Source: Pseudolysinimonas_A sp041984585 (GTDB lineage Bacteria; Actinomycetota; Actinomycetes; Actinomycetales; Microbacteriaceae). Taken from it: a stretch of DNA of 21,979 bases. Below, piece after piece: positions 1 through 6,345 of the stretch (positions within the stretch are counted from its first letter, which is position 1; every line of letters starts with the position of its first letter). The DNA lies in contig JBHIXX010000040.1 in the NCBI GenBank assembly GCA_041984585.1, positions 1 through 21,979 on the forward strand. Reading direction: 5' to 3'. The notes below the pieces were generated by a model. It was not told where the DNA came from. It worked only from the letters and a program-made list of their open reading frames with translations, and did not search any database. The position numbers were made by a program, and so were the translations under genes.

Positions 1-1127
1 TCGTCGAGCTGCGCGACATCGAGGCTGTCGGTGACGACCGTGATTTCTTCGAGTCGATGCAGACCCTGGCCTATCTTGCAGCCGTCACCCACAGCGTAAA
101 ACTTGCGGTGTCCGTCCTCGTTCTCCCCAACCGGCACCCCGTACTCTTCGCCAAGCAGGCCGCGACGTTAGATGTCCTCTCGGCTGGTCGCCTCATCCTC
201 GGCTTCGGAGTGGGGCCACCGACGCTCACGAGGGGCGTCGAGACCACCAGACTCGGTCGCCACCGAACGAATGCCGAAAAGGAGTACGACGCGTTCGACG
301 TCCCCGGCAATCGCGGCCCGCGCACAGATGAATACATCGAGGCCATCTATGCGCTCTGGTCCCAGGAGTCAGCCACGTTCCAGGGTCGCTACGTCTCGTT
401 CGAAGCCCTCGACATGTTTCCTAAACCGGTGCAGCAACCCCGGCCTCCGGTTCTGATCGGTGGCAGATCAGATCACGCACTCGCCCGCGCGGCCCGATAT
501 GGCGACGGGTGGAATCCCTCACAAGTGAGCGTTGACGAATACCGGGAGGGGGTCCCCCGCCTCCGGGAGCTCTACAACCAAGCAGGGCGAGCTGGGCCCC
601 AGTATCTAGGCATCAACCAGATCCTGACGGTCGCAGCGACCGACGATGCCGCTCATGAGCAGGCCTATCCAACAGTCGCTCAGGTCTTCCCCTCCGAAGA
701 GGCGTACCGGGAGCGGACCCTTGTCGGATCCCCGGCCACCGTCGCGGCCCGCTTGAGCGAATTCCACGAGGCCGGAGTCAACTGGGTCGAGGTCCGACCG
801 GTTTATCCGACCATCGAGAACCTCATAGAGCAGATGCGCATGCTGCGCGACGAGGTGGCGGCGGCGCTCGCCGACGTGCCCGCCGCCGAGGAGTGGGCGC
901 GCGACCACCTGCGGCGTCACCCCGCCCGCGAGAAGGACGTGCGCCGCCACGGCCCCGCCACGGCCGTGCAGCTCGCGGTGACCGGCATCGCCGAGGCGTG
1001 CGATCCCGACCCCGACGCGTTGCTGGCCGCGGCGCTGCGCGGCGCGATCGACGATGTCGAGGAGATGCTGACCGCCCCCGAGGTCGACGAGGTGACGCCC
1101 GTCGCGCGCCTGCCGCTGACCGTCTGA
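1..1127 (+). CDS. LLM-class (luciferase-like, probably F420-dependent) oxidoreductase, 5' partial, with foreign-looking C-terminal tail
   Basis: The frame is open from base 3 with no start visible, so the N-terminus lies outside the window. The segment reading SVLVLPNRHPVLFAKQAATL then LDVLSAGRLILGFGVG is the classic luciferase-like TIM-barrel signature of F420/FMN-dependent monooxygenases. PPVLIGGRSDHALARAARYG and GSPATVAARLSEFHEAGV are the usual C-terminal barrel motifs. Substrate unknown. The barrel should end near the IENLIEQMRML stretch (about bases 815-845). About 95 further codons follow, rich in Ala, Arg, Asp and Glu, that I do not recognise as part of the family. GC content and GC3 rise sharply at the same place: upstream codons such as AAA, CTT and GTA give way to almost pure G/C third positions. 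The gene may be a natural fusion, a recombination joint or an assembly join. Family call is firm; the tail is unassigned. Confidence 0.8.
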   Translation, partial: VELRDIEAVGDDRDFFESMQTLAYLAAVTHSVKLAVSVLVLPNRHPVLFAKQAATLDVLSAGRLILGFGVGPPTLTRGVETTRLGRHRTNAEKEYDAFDVPGNRGPRTDEYIEAIYALWSQESATFQGRYVSFEALDMFPKPVQQPRPPVLIGGRSDHALARAARYGDGWNPSQVSVDEYREGVPRLRELYNQAGRAGPQYLGINQILTVAATDDAAHEQAYPTVAQVFPSEEAYRERTLVGSPATVAARLSEFHEAGVNWVEVRPVYPTIENLIEQMRMLRDEVAAALADVPAAEEWARDHLRRHPAREKDVRRHGPATAVQLAVTGIAEACDPDPDALLAAALRGAIDDVEEMLTAPEVDEVTPVARLPLTV

Positions 1128-1271
1128 CCGGCGCACCGCCGAGGGTCGTCGCCGGTCGCCGACCGGGCGGACGAGGCACCCCGCCGCCGCGGATATCGTG
1201 GAGGTCGCCGGGCACCACCCGGTGAACCGACCGCGCCGCCCGTCGGCGCCCCAGCGTCCCAGGAGGACCGC

Positions 1272-3857
1272 GTGCCCGGAGAGAACCTCACCCGCGTCGA
1301 AGCCGAGGAGCGCAAGGCGCTCGTCGAGGTCGAGTCGTACGACGTGCACCTCGACCTCACCACCGGGCCGGAGACGTTCCGCTCGCGCACCACGGTGACG
1401 TTCGCTGCCTCGGAGGGCGCCTCGACGTTCATCGACGCGATCACCGCCCGCGTGCACGCGATCACGCTGAACGGGTCGCCGGTCGACGTCGCCGCGGCCG
1501 ACGGCTCGCGCATCGCGCTCGACGGCCTGCAGGAGCAGAACCTGCTCGAGATCGACGCCGACTTCGCCTACACCAACACCGGCGAGGGTCTGCACCGGTT
1601 CGTCGACCCCGTCGACGGCGAGGTGTACCTGTACTCGCAGTTCGAGGTGCCCGACTCCCGTCGCGTCTACCCGGTCTTCGAGCAGCCCGACCTCAAGGCG
1701 ACCTTCGCGTTCTCGGTCACCGCCCCCGCCGGGTGGGTCGTGGTGTCCAACTCCCCCACCCCCGCCCCCCAGCCGATCTCGGACGAGGCGGCGGTCTGGA
1801 CGTTCGCGCCCACCCCCCGCATCTCCAGCTACATCACCGCGATCGTCGCCGGCCCCTACGAGTCGGTGCACTCGGAGCTCGAGAGCGCGAGCGGCCGCAC
1901 CATCCCGCTCGGCGTGTACGCCCGCAAGTCGCTGATGCAGTACATGGACGCCGACTACGTCTTCGACATCACCCGCAAGGGCTTCGCCTACTACGAGGAG
2001 AAGTTCGGCTACCCGTATCCGTTCGCGAAGTACGACCAGCTGTTCGTCCCCGAGTTCAACGCGGGGGCGATGGAGAACGCCGGCGCGGTCACCTTCACCG
2101 AGACCTACGTCTTCCGCTCCAAGGTGACGGATGCCATCCGCGAGCGCCGCGTGGTGACGATCCTGCACGAGCTGGCGCACATGTGGTTCGGCGACCTGGT
2201 GACCATGAAGTGGTGGAACGACCTCTGGCTCAACGAGTCGTTCGCCGAGTGGGCGTCCACCATCTCGACCGCCGAGGCGACCGAGTGGACCAACGCCTGG
2301 GCCACGTTCCAGGCGATGGAGAAGAGCTGGGCCTACAAGCAGGACCAGCTGCCGAGCACGCACCCGATCGTCGCCGAGATCCGCGACCTCGAAGACGTGC
2401 AGGTCAACTTCGACGGCATCACCTACGCCAAGGGCGGCTCGGTGCTCAAGCAGCTCGCCGCCTGGGTCGGGGTGGAGGCGTTCTTCGCCGGCGTCGGCGC
2501 CTACTTCCAGAAGCACGAGTTCGGCAACACCGAGCTGACTGACCTGCTGCGCGAGCTCGAGGTGACCAGCGGCCGCGAGCTCACCGAGTGGAGCAAGGTC
2601 TGGCTCGAGACGGCCGGGGTGAACACCCTCTCCCCCGAGATCGAGACGGATGCCGACGGCGTCATCACGGCGTTCCGGTTGAAGCAGACGGCGGTCGCCG
2701 ACTACCCGACGCTGCGCCCGCACCGGATGGCGATCGGCTTCTACTCGTTCGACGCGGAGGGGGCGCCCAACACCGGCGTCGAGGGCGACCTCAGCCCCCG
2801 CCTCGTGCGCACGCACCGCGTCGAGTTCGACGTGCTCGCGCAGGAGTACACCGACGTCGCGGAGCTGGTCGGACTCGCCAGACCCGACCTCGTGCTGCTC
2901 AACGACGACGACCTCGCCTACGCCAAGATCCGCCTCGACCCCGAGTCGTGGCAGGTCGCGGTCGACCACCTCGCCGACATCGACGAGCCGCTCGCCCGCG
3001 CCATCGTCTGGGGCGCCGCGTGGGACGCCACCCGCGACGCCGAGGTGCCCGCGAGCGAGTACGTCGACCTCGTGCTCGGCAACATCGCGACCGAGACCGA
3101 GTCGACCACCATCCGGCTCGCGCTCACCCAGCTGCTGCAGGTGGCCCGGTCGTACGTGGCGCCTGAGAAGCGCGACGCCACCGTCGAGCGAATCGGCGAC
3201 ACCCTGTGGACGCTCGCCCAGGAGGCCGAGGCCGGCACCGACCTGCAGTTCCAGCTGGTGAAGTTCTTCGCCGCGATCGCGTCGACGCCCGCCCACGGCG
3301 ACGCGCTCGGCGCCCTGCGCTCCGGCGCGCTGCGCCTCGACGGGCTCGAGATCGACGACGACCTCGGCTGGGAGCTGCTCGAGGGCATGGTGCTCGTCGG
3401 CGCCGCCGGCGAGGCGGAGATCGCCGAGGCGCTCGCGAACGACAACACCGCCAACGGCCAGCAGGCCGCCGCCCGCGCCCGGGCCACCATCCCCACCGTC
3501 GACGGCAAGCGCGCGGCCCTGGATGCGGCCCTCACCGACACCACCATCCCCAACGCGGTGCTCCGCAACATGGGCATGGGCTACCAGCACGTCGGCGACC
3601 CCGACGTGCTGCGCGACCTGGTGCAGCCGTACTTCGACGAGCTGACCCGGGTGTGGGAGGAGCGCAGCTACAAGATCGCGGAGTACGTGGTCGTCTGGTT
3701 CTACCCGGGCGCGCTCGCCTCGCAGGCCCTCGTCGACGCGACGCGGGCCTGGCTCGACAGCCACCCCGACACGCCGGCCCTGCGGCGCATGGTGATCGAG
3801 AGCCTCGCCGGCGTCGAGCGCGCCCTCGCCGCGCAGGCGCGCGACCGGCTCGGCTGA
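1272..3857 (+). CDS. pepN: Aminopeptidase N, M1 family zinc metallopeptidase
   Basis: 861-residue cytosolic zinc aminopeptidase that removes N-terminal residues from peptides in protein turnover. The GAMEN exopeptidase motif is at residues 265-269. The zinc site HEXXH-X18-E is complete: HELAH at 299-303 and the third ligand Glu322 in the LNESFAEW segment. Residues before ~210 form the M1 beta-saddle domain. The C-terminal half has the ERAP1_C-like helical domain, with a segment beginning LVLLNDDDLAYAKIRLD. Length fits actinobacterial PepN (about 850). The GTG start at 1272 is supported by AGGAGG at 1261-1266, five bases upstream. No signal peptide. Asp codons are nearly all GAC; the GAT codons I found sit in GGATGC contexts. 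The gene is monocistronic as seen here and ends at a strong hairpin. A TATCGT element at 1194-1199 could be its -10, but this is weak. Confidence 0.97.
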   Translation: MPGENLTRVEAEERKALVEVESYDVHLDLTTGPETFRSRTTVTFAASEGASTFIDAITARVHAITLNGSPVDVAAADGSRIALDGLQEQNLLEIDADFAYTNTGEGLHRFVDPVDGEVYLYSQFEVPDSRRVYPVFEQPDLKATFAFSVTAPAGWVVVSNSPTPAPQPISDEAAVWTFAPTPRISSYITAIVAGPYESVHSELESASGRTIPLGVYARKSLMQYMDADYVFDITRKGFAYYEEKFGYPYPFAKYDQLFVPEFNAGAMENAGAVTFTETYVFRSKVTDAIRERRVVTILHELAHMWFGDLVTMKWWNDLWLNESFAEWASTISTAEATEWTNAWATFQAMEKSWAYKQDQLPSTHPIVAEIRDLEDVQVNFDGITYAKGGSVLKQLAAWVGVEAFFAGVGAYFQKHEFGNTELTDLLRELEVTSGRELTEWSKVWLETAGVNTLSPEIETDADGVITAFRLKQTAVADYPTLRPHRMAIGFYSFDAEGAPNTGVEGDLSPRLVRTHRVEFDVLAQEYTDVAELVGLARPDLVLLNDDDLAYAKIRLDPESWQVAVDHLADIDEPLARAIVWGAAWDATRDAEVPASEYVDLVLGNIATETESTTIRLALTQLLQVARSYVAPEKRDATVERIGDTLWTLAQEAEAGTDLQFQLVKFFAAIASTPAHGDALGALRSGALRLDGLEIDDDLGWELLEGMVLVGAAGEAEIAEALANDNTANGQQAAARARATIPTVDGKRAALDAALTDTTIPNAVLRNMGMGYQHVGDPDVLRDLVQPYFDELTRVWEERSYKIAEYVVVWFYPGALASQALVDATRAWLDSHPDTPALRRMVIESLAGVERALAAQARDRLG

Positions 3858-3865
3858 GCCCGCGA

Positions 3866-3900
3866 GCGTGGGGGCCCGGCGCGTCGCCGGGCCCCCACGC
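3866..3900. terminator. Bidirectional hairpin terminator between pepN and the MDR operon
   Basis: A perfect 16-bp inverted repeat (arms 3866-3881 and 3885-3900) with a three-base loop lies nine bases after the pepN stop and 27 bases beyond the stop of the convergent MDR gene. There is no T-run on either side, as is usual for actinobacterial terminators. It can serve both convergent transcripts. Confidence 0.85.
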
Positions 3901-3926
3901 GGCGGTCCGCGGGTCTGGGCCGCCCG

Positions 3927-4907
3927 TCAGGGCGTGAGCACCGCCTTGCCCGTCACGCGGCCCGCCGCGATGTCGTCGATCACGGCGCCCGCGTCGGCGA
4001 GAGGCGCCACCCGGGTGACGGGAGACCGCAGCGACCCGTCTGCCAGTCGCGACGCGAGCACGGCGAGCTCGGGGGCGGTGGTCTCGCCGACCAGGCCCAC
4101 CGTCGTGCGGCGGCGGCCGATGCCGTCGAACGCCGCGCCGAGCGCGCGTCCCGCCATGCCGAGCAGTCGACCGCCGCCCTCCCCGCCGCCGAGCACGATG
4201 AGCCCGTCCGGCTCGAGCACGCGCCGCCAGTCGCCGACCGGCCGGTTGCCCGCGAAGTCGAGGATCGCCTTGTAGCGGTCGGGGCCGAGGCTCGGGTCGT
4301 CGACCGCGTAGTCGATCGTCCGGTCGGCGCCGAGCCGGCGCACGAACTCGGCCTTGCGGGCGCTGCACACCCCGGTCACCCGCGCGCCCGCGAGGGTGGC
4401 GAGCTGCACCGCGAACGAGCCGACACCGCCGCCCGCCCCGCTCACCAGCACCCGCCGTCCGGCGATGTCGCCGACCTTGGCGAGCGCGTGCAGCGCCGTG
4501 GTGCCGGAGACCGGCGCGGCAGCCGCGTCCTCCGGGGCGACGCCCTCGGGGATGCGGACGATCCGGTCGACGCGGGCGAGGGCGAACTCGGCGAACGAAC
4601 CCCGCGCCTCGCCCATCACCCGGTCGCCGACCCGGAACGACTCCACGCCGGGGCCGACCGCGTCCACGATGCCGGCGACGTCGAAGCCGATGGGGGTCGA
4701 GCGCGGTCCGCGCGGGCTGATCACCCGCATCGCGAGCGGCTCGCCGGCCCGCATGTGCCAGTCGCCCATGGCGACCCCGGCGGCCTGCACCCGGATGCGC
4801 ACCCGGTCCCGACCCGGCTCCGGGATCGGGATGGACGCCATCCGGAGCACCTCGCTGCCGCCGTAGCCGTGCTGCACGATCGCGCGCATCGTCGACGGGG
4901 TTATCAC
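3927..4907 (-). CDS. Zinc-independent MDR oxidoreductase (quinone oxidoreductase-like, NAD(P)-dependent alcohol dehydrogenase family)
   Basis: 326-residue medium-chain dehydrogenase/reductase. The N-terminal GroES-like fold carries the segment IRVQAAGVAMGDWHMRAGEP (residues 37-56). The Rossmann nucleotide-binding loop GAGGGVG is at about 157-163. The structural-zinc Cys cluster and catalytic Cys/His set are absent, which fits the quinone oxidoreductase (QOR) branch using NADPH. Start choice: the GTG at 4907 overlaps the XRE stop codon as GTGA and has a GAGGAGGAGG ribosome site just upstream; the ATG at 4889 has none, so the protein probably begins MITPSTMRAIV. It is the last gene of a three-gene operon with a membrane protein and an XRE repressor. 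Substrate cannot be told from sequence. The upstream pair is a widespread unit; the MDR enzyme looks like an addition. Confidence 0.9.
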   Translation of the reverse strand: MITPSTMRAIVQHGYGGSEVLRMASIPIPEPGRDRVRIRVQAAGVAMGDWHMRAGEPLAMRVISPRGPRSTPIGFDVAGIVDAVGPGVESFRVGDRVMGEARGSFAEFALARVDRIVRIPEGVAPEDAAAAPVSGTTALHALAKVGDIAGRRVLVSGAGGGVGSFAVQLATLAGARVTGVCSARKAEFVRRLGADRTIDYAVDDPSLGPDRYKAILDFAGNRPVGDWRRVLEPDGLIVLGGGEGGGRLLGMAGRALGAAFDGIGRRRTTVGLVGETTAPELAVLASRLADGSLRSPVTRVAPLADAGAVIDDIAAGRVTGKAVLTP

Positions 4908-5131
4908 GCCTCCTCCTCGTCGCGGTAGCCGAACACGGCGTCGAGCGGCGCCTCGAGCACGCGCGCGATGCGGAACGCCATCTCGAGCGTCGGCGAGTAG
5001 CGCCCCTGCTCGATCGCGATCACGGTCTGCCGCGTGACGCCGATCCGTTCGGCGAGCTCGGCCTGCGTCATCTCCCCGCGCGCGAAGCGCAGGGCGCGGA
5101 TGTCGTTGGTGACGCGCGTGGGCTTCACCAT
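4904..5131 (-). CDS. Small XRE-family (Cro/CI-like) helix-turn-helix repressor
   Basis: 75-residue protein that is almost only an HTH_3 domain: MTQAELAERIGVTRQTVIAI (about residues 21-40) is the helix-turn-helix, followed by EQGRYSPTLEMAFRIARVL. The acidic tail ends DEEEA. This is the YozG-like type commonly paired with a small multi-helix membrane protein of unknown function. The start ATG at 5131 overlaps the membrane-protein stop by seven bases (ATGGTGA), and its own stop overlaps the GTG of the MDR gene, so the three genes should be translationally coupled. The likely targets are the two TGTCA-N8-TGACA sites upstream of the operon (5561-5578 and 5607-5624), giving negative autoregulation. 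Dimeric binding to such sites is usual for the family, but assignment to this protein is inference. Confidence 0.93.
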   Translation of the reverse strand: MVKPTRVTNDIRALRFARGEMTQAELAERIGVTRQTVIAIEQGRYSPTLEMAFRIARVLEAPLDAVFGYRDEEEA

Positions 5132-5544
5132 TCCTGGAACCCCCGGCGGTAGGCGACGAGCCGCGCCGTCGTCGACAGGAGGGCGTTGAGGATGAAGCAG
5201 AGGAACACCGCGTTGGCGATCCAGAAGCCATGCACCTCGAGCATCGCCAGCACGAGCGCGGCGAGCATCCCGATGACGAGGAAGGCGACGCCGATGCGGT
5301 CGCCGAAGTGCTCGATCTCGCGGTCCCGCACGTCCTTCTCGGTGCCGCGACGTCCGAGACCGAGCACGAGGGCGACCACCATGCCGCTGACGATCCCGCC
5401 GCCGATGACGGCGAGCAACGGGATCTGGTAGTCGATCTCGTCGACGGGCCGGCCGAGCTGGGGCAGCACGACGGCCAGGTAGACGGCGTAGCCGATCACG
5501 GTGATGACGCCGAGCGACCAGGCGTTCTTCTCTTCGAACGACAT
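5125..5544 (-). CDS. Small four-helix integral membrane protein, XRE-partner type (DUF2178-like)
   Basis: 139 residues with four predicted membrane segments at about 10-28, 41-63, 84-103 and 106-125. The charged loop between helices 2 and 3 (residues 65-83) contains EKDVRDREIEHFGDRIG, typical of small membrane proteins encoded beside compact XRE regulators. Function of the family is not known; a sensor or anti-repressor role toward the adjacent XRE protein is possible but unproven. Start: the ATG at 5544 is preceded by GAGAGG with eight-base spacing; the in-frame GTG three codons upstream would overlap that ribosome site, so it is rejected. First gene of the operon, with promoter and twin operators directly upstream. 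The DUF2178 label is by resemblance of layout and loop and should be treated as tentative. Confidence 0.85.
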   Translation of the reverse strand: MSFEEKNAWSLGVITVIGYAVYLAVVLPQLGRPVDEIDYQIPLLAVIGGGIVSGMVVALVLGLGRRGTEKDVRDREIEHFGDRIGVAFLVIGMLAALVLAMLEVHGFWIANAVFLCFILNALLSTTARLVAYRRGFQEW

Positions 5545-5560
5545 CCGTCGCACCTCTCGA

Positions 5561-5578
5561 TGTCAGGGATTATTGACA
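5561..5578. promoter_or_regulatory. Operator 1 of the membrane protein/XRE/MDR operon
   Basis: TGTCA-N8-TGACA inverted repeat, 17 bases before the first start codon and overlapping the predicted transcription start. It has the same half-sites and spacing as the site at 5607-5624; the eight-base spacers differ (GGGATTAT here). Its TTGACA also faces the plus strand, but no gene follows there. Confidence 0.7.
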
Positions 5579-5583
5579 TTCGA

Positions 5584-5612
5584 AAGGTAAAGCAGATGTC
5601 ACATGATGTCAA
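5584..5612 (-). promoter_or_regulatory. Sigma70-type promoter of the membrane protein/XRE/MDR operon
   Basis: On the minus strand a perfect TTGACA (5612-5607) is followed after 17 bases by TACCTT (5589-5584). Expected transcription start is near 5577, about 33 bases before the ATG at 5544. The -35 hexamer lies inside operator 2 and the start site inside operator 1, the layout of a repressed, autoregulated promoter. This is one of the few A/T-rich stretches in the window. Confidence 0.7.
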
Positions 5613-5624
5613 GAATGATTGACA
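5607..5624. promoter_or_regulatory. Operator 2 of the membrane protein/XRE/MDR operon
   Basis: TGTCA-N8-TGACA inverted repeat with spacer AGAATGAT, centred 46 bp from operator 1. It covers the TTGACA -35 hexamer. A further TGTCA half-site lies at 5597-5601, between the two operators. Confidence 0.7.
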
Positions 5625-5684
5625 CGGAGTGCCGCGGCCACGCGCCGGTCGGGCACGGTCGCGCCAACCCGGCCCGCGCCGCGC

Positions 5685-5969
5685 TCAGGAGAGCGTGAGG
5701 AAGAGCTTCTCCAGCTCGGCCGTCGTCAGGCGGTTCTCGTCGCCCTCACCGCGCTCGTCTGCCACCACGCAGTCGCGCATCGCCGTGGCGACGATCGCGA
5801 AACCGGCGCGGTCGAGCGCCGAGGACACGGCGGCGAGCTGGGTGACCACCTCGCGGCAGTCGCCCCCGCGCTCGACGGCGGCGATCACGCCGCGCAGCTG
5901 CCCCTCGGCGCGCCGCAGGCGGTTGAGCACCGCCTTCTGGTCGCGCGCCGTGGCGGACTCGTCGGCCAT
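5685..5969 (-). CDS. CsoR-family repressor, CstR-like persulfide sensor type
   Basis: 94-residue all-helical DNA-binding repressor of the CsoR/RcnR/CstR family; LNRLRRAEGQLRGVIAAVER (residues 15-34) is the family signature. Cys38 and Cys67 match the two conserved cysteines. The copper-binding CsoR has a His four residues before the second Cys; here that position is Ala63. The loss of the ligand, with two rhodanese-domain genes beside it, points to CstR-type sensing of persulfides rather than copper. Last gene of the sulfur operon: its ATG shares one base with the rhodanese stop (TGATG). It probably represses its own operon through the inverted repeat at 8058-8073. The CstR subtype is inference from residues and context; the family is certain. 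Confidence 0.9.
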   Translation of the reverse strand: MADESATARDQKAVLNRLRRAEGQLRGVIAAVERGGDCREVVTQLAAVSSALDRAGFAIVATAMRDCVVADERGEGDENRLTTAELEKLFLTLS

Positions 5970-6277
5970 CAGGCCGCGCCCCGCTCCGACGGCAGACCCG
6001 CCATCACCCAGGCGCCGGTGCCGCCGAGCACGTTGATCGCCTGCACGCCCTGACCCTCGAGCCAGGCGGTCGCCTGAGCACTCCGGCCGCCGGACTGGCA
6101 GATGACGTAGACGTCGCGGTCGCGCGGGATCTCGCCGACGCGCGCCTGCAGCGTGCTCAGCGGCACGTTCACGGCGCCGACCGCGCGGGTGGCGACGTAC
6201 TCGTCGACCTCGCGCACGTCGAGCAGGTAGGCGGAGTCGCCGAGTTCGGCGACGGAGCGGGGATCGATGTCGTTCAT
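5969..6277 (-). CDS. Single-domain rhodanese (sulfurtransferase)
   Basis: 102-residue rhodanese: LLDVREVDEYVATRAVGAVN (residues 18-37) is the CH2A-like motif and the active-site loop CQSGGRS starts at Cys60, which would carry the persulfide. GTGAWVMAGLP near the end is the typical terminal motif. It is likely cytosolic, as no signal peptide or membrane segment is seen. The ATG at 6277 has AGGAGA six bases upstream, fixing the start. It lies between the CoA-disulfide reductase-rhodanese fusion (68-base gap) and the CsoR-family gene (one-base overlap). It probably moves sulfane sulfur between low-molecular-weight thiols and acceptors in the same pathway. Real acceptor unknown. Confidence 0.94.
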   Translation of the reverse strand: MNDIDPRSVAELGDSAYLLDVREVDEYVATRAVGAVNVPLSTLQARVGEIPRDRDVYVICQSGGRSAQATAWLEGQGVQAINVLGGTGAWVMAGLPSERGAA

Positions 6278-6345
6278 GGTGTTCTCCTGGGATCGAGCGT
6301 ATGAGGCGGTCGGTCGGGGTCGGGAATCGGCGGCGTCACGCGGTG

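Noticed and set aside
606..3764. Very long open frame opposite pepN (over 1,000 codons)
   Set aside because: Shadow of a GC3-biased gene: low-complexity Arg/Gly/Val/His translation with no domain, while the plus strand encodes complete PepN with its active site.
4904..5544. XRE gene plus small partner read as a toxin-antitoxin system
   Set aside because: The partner is a four-helix membrane protein of the XRE-paired type with no toxin motif; operator layout only shows autoregulation.
5545..5553. GTG start giving MRRMSFEEK for the small membrane protein
   Set aside because: It overlaps the GAGAGG ribosome site that serves the ATG at 5544.
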